DNA of 64,000 bases from Chitinophaga sp. Lineage in GTDB: Bacteria > Bacteroidota > Bacteroidia > Chitinophagales > Chitinophagaceae. Made by a program: the position numbers and the translations under genes. Each line of letters starts with the position of its first letter. Position 1 is the stretch's first letter. The stretch covers positions 310,001 through 374,000 of the forward strand of contig NZ_JAGHZS010000008.1 of the NCBI RefSeq assembly GCF_017745275.1, read 5' to 3'. Shown piece by piece: positions 38,914 through 47,053 of the stretch. The notes under the pieces are model-generated. The model saw only the letters and a program-made list of their open reading frames with translations. It was not told where the DNA came from and did not search any database.

Positions 38914-39567
38914 ATGTCACTCTTATCTTTTCAGAAGGCTTTGACAGATTTGATTGCTTCCCCGCAATTATGCCTGCAAATGCGTACCAACCCGGCTGAT
39001 ATACTACCGCGATACGATTTGACGGATCGCGAAAAAGCCCGCCTGCAGGCAGTCGTACATCAACCTGGGATGTCTGTTAGTTGTACGCTGTATCGCGTAA
39101 ACAGGATTACACCTATTTATACGATGCTTCCCTATACCTGCTTTTTGCTAGGCCCGGCGCTGGTTTCGCAGGCAGAAACATTTTGGCAGGTACAACAAAA
39201 ATCTGATTTACAATTTAAGCGGGAAATCACGCTCTTTGGTGAATTCTTACTACAGCAAATAGATGCAGGAATCCTCATCAATCCTTATCTGCGGGAAATT
39301 GTAGCCATGGAGTTGGCCATTAATGAATTGAATTTTCTACCAAGAGAAGCGTTGCTGAACGCACCATTGAATGAGCAGGGCATACACCCGCTGGTAAGAT
39401 TTATACCTTTTGATCATTCGCCGGAAGTCTTGCTCACTGCGCTCGCCAGCATGCAGCAACCATCCATAGTGCTGCAAAAAGATGCTTACTGGCTGGTGAT
39501 AGATCATCGGGAAGAAGAAATATCATTCAGCACACTGCCCCGTATAAACGGCGCAGTGGCTGTGTAA
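38914..39567 (+). CDS. MNIO partner protein (DUF2063/MbnC-like, putative)
   Basis: 217 residues. The first 50 residues form a helical pattern, FQKALTDLIASPQLC...YDLTDREKARLQAV, reminiscent of the N-terminal domain of DUF2063/HvfC-type proteins that accompany DUF692 enzymes. The centre has CTLYRVNRITPIYTMLPYTCFLLG. The C-terminal half is mixed alpha/beta without motif. In methanobactin and related pathways such a partner presents the peptide to the MNIO. The gene starts 5 bp after the enzyme gene and ends 3 bp before the convergent MFS stop. Family assignment is tentative. Confidence 0.6.
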   Translation: MSLLSFQKALTDLIASPQLCLQMRTNPADILPRYDLTDREKARLQAVVHQPGMSVSCTLYRVNRITPIYTMLPYTCFLLGPALVSQAETFWQVQQKSDLQFKREITLFGEFLLQQIDAGILINPYLREIVAMELAINELNFLPREALLNAPLNEQGIHPLVRFIPFDHSPEVLLTALASMQQPSIVLQKDAYWLVIDHREEEISFSTLPRINGAVAV

Positions 39568-39570
39568 GTA

Positions 39571-40725
39571 TTATATTTTTATCCTGGAAGACATGACCGC
39601 AATAGCTGCTCCCATTACGGCAATCAAGGTAAAGGCCACACCGAGACTGGTAGCCTGTGCCACAAATCCGATCAATGGAGGGCCAAACAGGAAGCCCATA
39701 TAGCCAATGGTAGATACGGTAGCCAGTGCCATACCAGGTGCAATAGTGGTGGACTTTCCGGCAGCACTGTAAACCAGCGGCACCACTGCAGAAACACCGG
39801 CACCTACTAACATAAATCCAAACATCGCCGGGAAGAAATAAGGAAAAATAACCGCAACTATTAAGCCGGTGGCGGTAAGTGAGCCACTTAACAACAGCAT
39901 TTTTTTAACTCCAAATCTCGTGGTCAGGTAATCTGCTATGAATCGTCCGGAAGCCATGGTACTCATAAATGCGGCATAGCCGGCACCAGACAACCCTTCT
40001 CTTACTAATAATACTCTTCTGAAATATACTCCGCCCCAGTCGAACATTGTTCCTTCACAGATCATAGAACACATGGCAATAATGCCTAGTGTTAGCAGGA
40101 AATTATCCGGCTTTGCAAACAAAGACGGCACCTTGTTTTCGTTAGGTACCCGCAATACCAGGTGATTCATAGTCAACAACAGGAGCGTCCAGGAGATGCC
40201 GGCAATGATTAAAAAATGGTACACCGGTGCCATATGGAAGCCTGTCATGGCTGTACCAATGGCGGCACCGGTAAATCCTGCCACGCTCCATAAACCGTGA
40301 AAGGAAGCCATGATAGACCGACCGTACATCGCTTCTACGCCAACCGCCTGCGTGTTCACGGAAATATTAGCCATGTTGCCGCAAAAACCGAAAATCACCA
40401 GGAGAATACTCAATTCCCAGGCAGTGTGCGCCAGGCCCAATGTAGGCAATACCGCTGCGTAGGCTGCTGCCGCAATCAGTAACATCTGACGGCTGCCATA
40501 TTTAGATATCAACACACCTGTTAAGGGTAATGCAATCATAGAGCCTACGGGCAGCGCCAGTAATAAACTACCCAATCCTGCGTCGTTGAGGCGCAGACTT
40601 TGCTGGATATCCGGGATCCGGGAAGCCCAGCTGGAAAAACATAAACCGGTAAGAAAAAATAAAGCACTTACCGCAATACGGGTGGCTCTTTTATTAATCA
40701 TCACCATCGGTACATCCTGTAACAT
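39571..40725 (-). CDS. MFS transporter (YbjJ-like)
   Basis: 384 residues with about 12 membrane helices. The N-terminal FFLTGLCFSSWASRIPDIQQ is the signature of the YbjJ group, and the conserved loop between helices 2 and 3 reads GVLISKYGSRQMLL. Starts at 40725, 40707 and 40701 are all ATG. The substrate is unknown. The gene is 26 bp downstream of a DeoR-type regulator in the same direction, so it is the regulator's probable target, and is convergent with the MNIO partner. Confidence 0.88.
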   Translation of the reverse strand: MLQDVPMVMINKRATRIAVSALFFLTGLCFSSWASRIPDIQQSLRLNDAGLGSLLLALPVGSMIALPLTGVLISKYGSRQMLLIAAAAYAAVLPTLGLAHTAWELSILLVIFGFCGNMANISVNTQAVGVEAMYGRSIMASFHGLWSVAGFTGAAIGTAMTGFHMAPVYHFLIIAGISWTLLLLTMNHLVLRVPNENKVPSLFAKPDNFLLTLGIIAMCSMICEGTMFDWGGVYFRRVLLVREGLSGAGYAAFMSTMASGRFIADYLTTRFGVKKMLLLSGSLTATGLIVAVIFPYFFPAMFGFMLVGAGVSAVVPLVYSAAGKSTTIAPGMALATVSTIGYMGFLFGPPLIGFVAQATSLGVAFTLIAVMGAAIAVMSSRIKI

Positions 40726-40751
40726 CTTCGGTAAGATAAAAATTAAACGGA

Positions 40752-41504
40752 TTAAATTACCTGTATACCCAGGTCGCTATAAGGTTTCAATGAAGGCAGG
40801 TCCGGATTATCCGTGATAATGGTATCCAGTAATGTGATATCGCATACCTTGAAAGGCTCTGCTGTCCCCATTTTGTCACTGGTTGCCAACGCTACTCTTT
40901 TGTTGGACGATGCCATCATCACACTTTTCACATCTGCTTCGCCCAGATCCAGCCCGGTTACGCCCGCATCCGGGTGCAAACTGCAAATACCGAGGAAGCA
41001 AATATCTGCCCGTAATTTTTCGAGCATGCGGATGGTATCCATGCCACCGGCAGTTCTGGCCTCTTTACCAATTAATCCACCGGTAAAAATTAATTCAATG
41101 GCAGGGTGTTCTATCAACTGCGCCAAAATAGGTACGCTGTTCGTGATCACCCGGATATGCAGGTTAGGAGGAAATAATTTAGCGAGCATTAAGGTGGAAG
41201 TACCACCATCCAGCATAATGGTTTGTCCATTGTGCAAGAAAGTCAACGCTTTGAGCGCCATCTGTTTCTTATCATCTTCATGATACTGGATACGTTCCAT
41301 AAAAGAGTAAGGATTCGGCGAATGCGGGATAGCACCCCCTCTTACTTTGATCAGCTGCCCGTTCTGCGCTAAGGATTCGAGGTCTCTGCGCACGGTGTCT
41401 TCAGATACCTGCAGATCGCTGCTCAGCTCCGCCTGCAACACTTTATGATCTGTTTGCAGCTTTTTCAGGATGTAATCCAACCTTTCCTCTTTCAACATAC
41501 TCAT
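40752..41504 (-). CDS. DeoR-family transcriptional regulator
   Basis: 250 residues from ATG 41504 (MSMLKEERLDYILKKL). The winged HTH is ELSSDLQVSEDTVRRDLESL, and the sugar-phosphate sensor domain has MLDGGTSTLMLAKLF with the GGTxT phosphate loop and, later, ALATSDKMG. DeoR proteins usually repress sugar or nucleoside catabolic genes until a phosphorylated sugar binds. A start 31 codons earlier at 41597 would overlap the divergent gene and is not used. Repeats that may be its operator lie at 41511-41587. Confidence 0.92.
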   Translation of the reverse strand: MSMLKEERLDYILKKLQTDHKVLQAELSSDLQVSEDTVRRDLESLAQNGQLIKVRGGAIPHSPNPYSFMERIQYHEDDKKQMALKALTFLHNGQTIMLDGGTSTLMLAKLFPPNLHIRVITNSVPILAQLIEHPAIELIFTGGLIGKEARTAGGMDTIRMLEKLRADICFLGICSLHPDAGVTGLDLGEADVKSVMMASSNKRVALATSDKMGTAEPFKVCDITLLDTIITDNPDLPSLKPYSDLGIQVI

Positions 41505-41510
41505 GCTATT

Positions 41511-41587
41511 TTCTGCAATATTATGAAATATTTTGCAATAATTTGCGAAATATGGCATAAGTTTGCAAGAAACAGCAAAATATGGCA
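41511..41587. promoter_or_regulatory. DeoR-region operator repeats and promoter of the nucleotidase gene
   Basis: GCGAAATATGGCA at 41545-41557 and GCAAAATATGGCA at 41575-41587 are 13-bp direct repeats 30 bp apart (about three helical turns). TGCAATA occurs at 41514, 41534 and TTTGC words at 41532, 41542 and 41562. The box TAAGTTTG at 41558-41565 fits TAnnTTTG. The second repeat contains the ATG of the plus-strand gene. One DeoR-bound complex could silence both directions. Confidence 0.5.
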
Positions 41588-42118
41588 CGAATAGCAATTG
41601 ATATGGACAATGTAATGGCAGACCTTACACAGCACCTGCTGGATGTATATGCCAAAGAGTATGGTGAGGTGATAGACCCGGAACGTATGAATAACGTACC
41701 AGAAGGTAGTGCCTTACCGGAAGGGGTGGCTCATTATTTATTGAGACAACCAGGATTTTTCCGGAACATTCCTGTAATGGCCGGTAGTCAGGAAGTGGTA
41801 AAAGCCCTGACAGAAAAACATGAAGTATTTATAGTATCTGCTGCAATGGAGTTTCCATTGTCATTAGCAGAAAAGCTGGAATGGCTGAATGAGCACTTTC
41901 CTTTTATCAGTTGGCGCAATATCGTATTCTGCGGCTCCAAAACTATTGTGGAAGCTGATTACATGATTGATGACCACGACAAAAACCTGGCTTCTTTTAA
42001 GGGCACTCCTCTCCTGTTTACCGCTCCGCATAACTTACCTCTGACGGCTTACCAACGGGTAAATAACTGGGAAGAAGTGGCTGCTTTTTTTGCAGTAAAT
42101 AATGTGGAAGCAGTGTGA
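41582..42118 (+). CDS. 5'(3')-deoxyribonucleotidase-like HAD phosphatase
   Basis: 178 residues beginning MARIAIDMDNVMADL, which carries the HAD motif I DMDNV (nucleophile Asp and acid Asp), followed by VIVSAAMEFPLSLAEKLEWL-like motif II region, Lys in KTIVEADYMIDDHDKNL with the motif IV Asp pair. This is the NT5C family that dephosphorylates deoxynucleoside monophosphates. The start codon lies in the DeoR operator repeat, so its expression probably follows the regulator. Confidence 0.88.
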   Translation: MARIAIDMDNVMADLTQHLLDVYAKEYGEVIDPERMNNVPEGSALPEGVAHYLLRQPGFFRNIPVMAGSQEVVKALTEKHEVFIVSAAMEFPLSLAEKLEWLNEHFPFISWRNIVFCGSKTIVEADYMIDDHDKNLASFKGTPLLFTAPHNLPLTAYQRVNNWEEVAAFFAVNNVEAV

Positions 42119-42125
42119 GGTAACC

Positions 42126-42183
42126 GCTTACCTGGGGAATATTGCATCTTATTGCAGCTTCCTGCTGCGTTCTCCGGGTAAGC
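42126..42183. terminator. Branched hairpin between convergent genes
   Basis: GCTTACCTGGGGAA pairs with TTCTCCGGGTAAGC (two G-U type positions), and the inside holds GCAGC-ttcct-GCTGC. It lies 8 nt after the nucleotidase stop and before the stop of the convergent HTH gene. No T-run follows. Confidence 0.5.
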
Positions 42184-42235
42184 CTGTTAATAGTAGAAAT
42201 GGGCTAAACATTGCTGGCATACCGTTACACATTTC

Positions 42236-42841
42236 CTATTTTGAATGATTTTGTTTGCGACAGGCGGTTAACTCTTTTTTTGTTTGTACCAGTTCATCCC
42301 GCAGTGCGGCATGACTTTTCAACAGCTGATTATATTCTTCCAGCTGTTTATAATATTTCTCTCTTAACAACATCATTTCTTCACTGTCTGTATTCCTGGA
42401 CTCCTGGAGTATGCCGGGATTCAGAAAAGCATCCACACTCATATCCAGCCCTTTAGCCACGCGGTCCAATTCATCAGGCGAGAAGGTTTCTTTTTCAAAG
42501 AGGTTGTACATAGTGCGCCGGCTCATATCCAGCCGGGTAGCAAGTTTACTTTTATTGAGCCCCTTTTCCGCAATGATATGCTGAAGGCGCTCCCCGTGAT
42601 GGATACTTTTCCCATTGGTGATCTGCATAGCCCCGCTCCATCTCATAAATTCATCGGAAGTAATGCCAATAAGTGCACAAAAGCGCTCCATGGTGGCTCT
42701 TTTCATGTCACTTTTACGCAGGTGATAGTGTGCGATCTGGTTGGTGAAACCAGCCATAGCAGCGAAGTCCACTATTTTAATTTTCTTCTGCTTCAAAATC
42801 TGTTTCAACCGGTGTCCCATGTGTATCAGGCTCGACTGCAT
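42236..42841 (-). CDS. Double-HTH XRE-like regulator with coiled-coil tail
   Basis: 201 residues. Two HTH units of the Cro/CI kind lie in tandem: KIVDFAAMAGFTNQIAHYHL (about 21-40) and LNKSKLATRLDMSRRTMYNLF (near 94-114), each followed by a short helix block (CALIGITSDEFMRW, DRVAKGLDMSVDAFL). A C-terminal Glu/Gln/Lys coiled coil (about 155-195) probably mediates oligomerisation. Tandem HTH units in one chain suggest binding of an asymmetric or extended site. Target unknown; starts at residue 1 or 8. Confidence 0.85.
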   Translation of the reverse strand: MQSSLIHMGHRLKQILKQKKIKIVDFAAMAGFTNQIAHYHLRKSDMKRATMERFCALIGITSDEFMRWSGAMQITNGKSIHHGERLQHIIAEKGLNKSKLATRLDMSRRTMYNLFEKETFSPDELDRVAKGLDMSVDAFLNPGILQESRNTDSEEMMLLREKYYKQLEEYNQLLKSHAALRDELVQTKKELTACRKQNHSK

Positions 42842-43344
42842 CCCTTTTCATTTTAAATTATGATGCTACATACAGGTTATGCCTGTCGTATTATCGTATA
42901 ATTTAACAATTAATATTTCATTTTGTAAATAAAAATATCAATTTAACGAAAAAAATATAAGTCTGTAAACAGCCCTGGCTAACCATCGGCCTATCTAACT
43001 GTGATGTGTATACGCAAAAAAGCAATGATAAATATTTCTCAATTTGAACACCGAAAAACCACATTGAGAATAGTATTAAAATACATGACATTTGTTGTGT
43101 AAAATATACACATCAATTATCTGCTAAACAGCTCAAAATAACAGAAACAAAATCCTCCCAAACAGCCTGCCACACTACATTACATGAATTATCATTTTTT
43201 TTCTTGAAAGTAAAATTTTATAATTATAAATTGCATGATTATAAATATATTTGCTTACACTAAAATCGTACGTTTTAAACATGCTCATTCTGACACAAAT
43301 GCTGTTGTTAACCATATCCAATCATACAGTAAATATTACCTTCT
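42842..43344. other. 503-bp AT-rich intergenic region
   Basis: No credible gene on either strand. A TATATTTG box (TAnnTTTG) at 43246-43253 could start transcription about 90 nt before the ATG at 43345. TGTAAAATATACAC-type words near 43097-43110 are weakly palindromic. The marked drop in GC against neighbours suggests a regulatory island or a foreign insert boundary. Confidence 0.5.
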
Positions 43345-43617
43345 ATGAGTAAAGAACCAATCAATGTTCTGCTGGACATCCACACCAAGCTTTCTGCACT
43401 CCCAATTATTTTCCGGGAAAGGGTATGTGAAGAATGCAATTGGAGCACCCCCACGTTCTATCGCAAAATGCGCGGAAGAGATAAGCCCAATCCTAACGAG
43501 AAAGGGAAAATTATTCCCGCACTCAGCAATGCCGAGAAGCAAAAAATTATTGAGATTATGGAAGAAGTGTATGCAGCAGGCGATGAATACTTTGAGAAAT
43601 ATAAAAAACTCTCCTGA
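43345..43617 (+). CDS. Orphan 90-residue protein
   Basis: 90 residues starting MSKEPINVLLDIHTKLSALP. It has a CEECNW motif, WSTPTFYRKMRGRDKPNPN in the centre and a helical charged C-terminus (EKQKIIEIMEEVYAAGDEYFEKYKKL). The middle WSTPTFYRKM looks like a possible recognition helix, but no HTH family is recognised. A strong terminator follows. It stands alone after a long AT-rich region. It could be a small regulator; function unknown. Confidence 0.65.
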   Translation: MSKEPINVLLDIHTKLSALPIIFRERVCEECNWSTPTFYRKMRGRDKPNPNEKGKIIPALSNAEKQKIIEIMEEVYAAGDEYFEKYKKLS

Positions 43618-43680
43618 TAACTACGGAAGTCCTTCATCCCCTGTTCTGTAAAAACGCATTCCTTAAGTATGCTTGCAATA

Positions 43681-43726
43681 GTAAAGCCTTGTAACCTACC
43701 CCAGGTATACAAGGCTTTACTTTTTT
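43681..43726 (+). terminator. Intrinsic terminator of the orphan gene
   Basis: GTAAAGCCTTGTA / TACAAGGCTTTAC, 13-bp perfect stem, with inner ACCT/AGGT pairing, followed by TTTTTT. Confidence 0.85.
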
Positions 43727-43747
43727 AAATAACTACCAATAAAACTG

Positions 43748-43787
43748 AAAACTAAGTTTTTCTTTTTAAAACTAAATTCTTAGTTTT
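43748..43787. promoter_or_regulatory. Triple AAAACTAA motif upstream of the TPR lipoprotein-like gene
   Basis: AAAACTAA at 43748-43755, again at 43768-43775, and inverted (TTAGTTTT) at 43780-43787, the last two forming an 8-bp palindrome around ATTC. It ends 20 nt before the ATG at 43808. It resembles AACTAAA-A-TTTAGTT upstream of hicA. Confidence 0.35.
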
Positions 43788-43807
43788 AAGATTATAAAAC
43801 TCTTTTT

Positions 43808-44953
43808 ATGCATCATTGCCTAACCCGCCTTCTTTATATATTACTCCTGGTCACAGCCACACCACCCGCATTCTGCCAGCAAAGCATAGACCGCACCCAG
43901 TTAATGGAATACCTGCAGAACCAACAATATGAAAGCGCCATCAGTTATTTACAACCCAGGGTGGCAGATAACAACGTATCCCAGTTATCACTGCTTGGAT
44001 ACACTTATTATCTCTCCGGTAGAACAAAAGATGCAGTTACGCAATATGAAAAAGTGCTGCAGCTCGATAGCAACAATATTCCCGCTCATCAATACCTCGC
44101 CACCATCTGCCTGCAAATGGACGCTCCACAACTTGCTATTCCACATTATCTTGAAATCATCCGGTTACAGCCCACCAACGCCACGGCGTATAAGCAACTC
44201 AGCTTTGCCGGCTTCGCTGCGCAACAGCAGGATAGCGCCTTTGCATGGTTGCAGAAAGCCTGGCTACTTAATCCTGCTGATCCTAAAGTAACTGCCCGCC
44301 TGGGAGAAGAATGGATAGCCAAAGAACAGTATGCACTGGCAGATAGCATCCTCCGGGCTTTTTTACAAAAAGATTCCACGCAGGCTTCCGTAGTAATGAC
44401 AGCTGTAAGGTCTGCATGGTTCCTGAAAGATTATCTCCGTTGCACCGCCCTGGGCACACAACTCATGGATATGAAAGTGATTTCTCCCAACACCTTCAGC
44501 ATTGTAGCAGCCGCATGGTATACACTGAAGAAATATCAGCCATGTATTAACGTTTACGAATACATGCAGGCCAACAGGGCGCAGTCAGAAAACATTATGT
44601 ACTACGCCGCACTGTCATATACTGCTTTGAAAAATTATGAGGCCAGCAATGAATTATTAAGTGCCTGCATTGACATGGCTACTTCTAAAAGTCTTGATAG
44701 CTATTACGGTGGTAAATCCGCTAATTACGAAGGACTGCATCAATACAAAGCAGCAGTTGCCAACCTGGATACTGCCTTCTATCTTTTTCATAAACCCGTG
44801 CGCCAATACGGCATTGGCCGTATTTATGATGTACAACTAAAAAATAAACCACAGGCCATTATCCACTATAAACGCTTCATGAAAACAGCCGACAGACGTG
44901 ACCCACAGGATGCAGAGATTTACAAATACCTGCAATCATATGTTGAAAAATAA
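43808..44953 (+). CDS. Exported TPR-repeat protein
   Basis: 381 residues with a signal peptide (LLYILLLVTATPPAFCQ, cut near residue 24) and TPR units over most of its length: QYESAISYLQPRV, GRTKDAVTQYEKVLQLDSNN, APQLAIPHYLEIIRLQPTN and others. There is no enzymatic motif. It could be a periplasmic scaffold, for instance in envelope or gliding complexes. It is monocistronic, with the acs gene 112 bp further on. Confidence 0.85.
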   Translation: MHHCLTRLLYILLLVTATPPAFCQQSIDRTQLMEYLQNQQYESAISYLQPRVADNNVSQLSLLGYTYYLSGRTKDAVTQYEKVLQLDSNNIPAHQYLATICLQMDAPQLAIPHYLEIIRLQPTNATAYKQLSFAGFAAQQQDSAFAWLQKAWLLNPADPKVTARLGEEWIAKEQYALADSILRAFLQKDSTQASVVMTAVRSAWFLKDYLRCTALGTQLMDMKVISPNTFSIVAAAWYTLKKYQPCINVYEYMQANRAQSENIMYYAALSYTALKNYEASNELLSACIDMATSKSLDSYYGGKSANYEGLHQYKAAVANLDTAFYLFHKPVRQYGIGRIYDVQLKNKPQAIIHYKRFMKTADRRDPQDAEIYKYLQSYVEK

Positions 44954-45065
44954 TCTGCTTTTAACATGATTTTTTAGATTATCTCTACTAAAACATCTGG
45001 TTTTTCTTAAATTTAAACCCCGTTAGGAAAATGCTTGTACTTAACCAATAAACAATTACGGTGCT

Positions 45066-46979
45066 ATGTCGTACCCATACCAGATCAAGAGTATTGAAGA
45101 TTATCAGCAGGCTTATCAACAAAGTGTGATTGACCCGGAAGGCTTCTGGGCCAACGTTGCAGACCATTTTTACTGGCGCCGCAAGTGGGATAAAGTATTA
45201 GATTGGAATTTTAAGGATCCGGAAATCAAATGGTTTACCGGTGCAAAACTGAACATCACAGAAAACTGTCTGGATCGTCATTTAGGTACACTGGGTAACA
45301 GACCCGCTATTATCTGGGAGCCCAATGATCCGGAAGAACATCATCGCATTATCACTTACCGCGACCTCTATAATAAGGTTTGCCAGTTTGCCAATGTACT
45401 GAAGAATAATGGTGTACAGAAAGGCGATCGCGTGTGTATATACATGGGTATGATCCCTGAACTGGCCATCGCTATACTGGCTTGTGCCCGTATCGGTGCC
45501 GTTCACTCCGTAGTGTTTGGTGGTTTCAGTGCGCAGTCGATTGCTGACAGGATACAGGACGCACAATGCAGCCTTGTTATTACCTGCGATGGTGCTTATC
45601 GTGGCGCCAAGGACATTCCGTTAAAATCAGTAATGGATGATGCCCTGATGGCCTGTCCTTCTGTAAAAAAAGTAATTGTTTGTACCCGTACCCGCACACC
45701 GGTTAGCATGCTGAAAGGCAGAGACCTCTGGTGGGAAGATGAAATTAAACAGGTAGAAACAATGGGCAACCCGCCTTGCCCGGCTGAAGAAATGGATGCA
45801 GAAGACTTACTCTTCATCCTCTATACCTCCGGCTCTACCGGCAAACCTAAAGGTGTAGTACATACCTGCGCCGGCTACATGGTATATGCCAACTACACCT
45901 TCGTGAATACCTTCCAATATCAACCCGGCGAAGTATACTTCTGTACCGCAGATATCGGCTGGATCACCGGTCATAGCTACATTGCCTATGGACCGCTAAG
46001 TGCAGGCGCTACTACCCTCATGTTTGAAGGTGTACCTACCTATCCTGATGCAGGCAGACTGTGGGAAATTGTAGATAAATTCAGAGTAAACACCTTATAT
46101 ACTGCGCCTACCGCCATCCGCAGCCTGATGAGCTATGGCCTGGGCCCGGTTAATCATAAAGACCTTAGCTCACTCAAAAAACTGGGTAGTGTTGGTGAAC
46201 CAATCAACGAAGAGGCCTGGCATTGGTTTAAAGACAATATCGGTAAAGGCAAATGCCCAATTGTAGATACCTGGTGGCAAACAGAAACCGGTGGTATCAT
46301 GATCACCCCTATTGCCGGTATCACCAAAGAAAAGCCAGGTTACGCCACCCTGCCACTGCCGGGGGTACAACCAATACTGGTAGATGAAAACGGGAACGAG
46401 CTGAAAGGCAACGGCGTTAGCGGTAACCTTTGCATCAAATTCCCATGGCCAGGTATGCTGCGCAGCACTTACGGCGATCATGAGCGCTTCCGCAAAACTT
46501 ATTTCTCTACTTACGCCAACCTCTATTTCACCGGTGACGGCTGTTTGCGGGATGAAGATGGCTACTATAGAATTACCGGCCGTGTAGATGATGTACTCAA
46601 TGTAAGTGGTCACCGTATTGGTACCGCTGAAGTTGAAAATGCTATCAACATGCACTCCGGCGTAGTAGAAAGCGCTGTGGTAGGCTATCCTCATGACATC
46701 AAAGGTCAGGGTATCTACGCTTATGTGATCATGGAACGCCTGACACATGATCCGGAACTGACTAAAAAAGATATTGCACAAACAGTAGCCCGTATCATCG
46801 GACCTATTGCTAAGCCAGATAAAATCCAGATTGTAAGCGGTTTACCCAAAACCCGCTCCGGTAAAATTATGCGTCGTATCCTGCGCAAAATCGCTGAAAA
46901 CGACCTGGATAACCTGGGCGATACTTCTACCTTACTCGATCCTTCTGTAGTAGAAGAAATCAAGACCGGTAAGCTCTAA
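45066..46979 (+). CDS. acs: Acetyl-CoA synthetase (AMP-forming)
   Basis: 637 residues. AMP-binding motif LYTSGSTGKPKGV, YFCTADIGWITGHSY, the acetate-pocket VDTWWQTETGG, and the C-terminal PKTRSGKIMRR with Lys600, the target of regulatory acetylation in bacteria. Length and full conservation show a functional enzyme that activates acetate to acetyl-CoA. Promoter not recognised. A strong terminator follows the stop codon. Confidence 0.97.
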   Translation: MSYPYQIKSIEDYQQAYQQSVIDPEGFWANVADHFYWRRKWDKVLDWNFKDPEIKWFTGAKLNITENCLDRHLGTLGNRPAIIWEPNDPEEHHRIITYRDLYNKVCQFANVLKNNGVQKGDRVCIYMGMIPELAIAILACARIGAVHSVVFGGFSAQSIADRIQDAQCSLVITCDGAYRGAKDIPLKSVMDDALMACPSVKKVIVCTRTRTPVSMLKGRDLWWEDEIKQVETMGNPPCPAEEMDAEDLLFILYTSGSTGKPKGVVHTCAGYMVYANYTFVNTFQYQPGEVYFCTADIGWITGHSYIAYGPLSAGATTLMFEGVPTYPDAGRLWEIVDKFRVNTLYTAPTAIRSLMSYGLGPVNHKDLSSLKKLGSVGEPINEEAWHWFKDNIGKGKCPIVDTWWQTETGGIMITPIAGITKEKPGYATLPLPGVQPILVDENGNELKGNGVSGNLCIKFPWPGMLRSTYGDHERFRKTYFSTYANLYFTGDGCLRDEDGYYRITGRVDDVLNVSGHRIGTAEVENAINMHSGVVESAVVGYPHDIKGQGIYAYVIMERLTHDPELTKKDIAQTVARIIGPIAKPDKIQIVSGLPKTRSGKIMRRILRKIAENDLDNLGDTSTLLDPSVVEEIKTGKL

Positions 46980-46999
46980 AGTATTTTATGTTTTTCGTG

Positions 47000-47038
47000 A
47001 AGGGATGCAGGAATGAACCACTGCATCCCTTTCTTTAT
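47000..47038 (+). terminator. Intrinsic terminator of acs
   Basis: AAGGGATGCAG / CTGCATCCCTT, 11-bp stem with a 10-nt loop, followed by TCTTTATAA. It lies 20 nt after the acs stop and before the hydrolase ATG. Confidence 0.8.
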
Positions 47039-47053
47039 AAATGTCAACGCGGC

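Noticed and set aside
39571..40725. MFS transporter as exporter of the MNIO product
   Set aside because: It is on the opposite strand, convergent, and linked to a DeoR regulator; the YbjJ type is not a known RiPP exporter.
41505..41597. Upstream start for the DeoR regulator
   Set aside because: It would overlap the divergent nucleotidase gene and its promoter; ATG 41504 gives the normal family N-terminus.
46988..47053. Upstream start for the alpha/beta-hydrolase
   Set aside because: It would translate through the acs terminator hairpin at 47000-47031; the ATG at 47054 starts directly before the membrane anchor.
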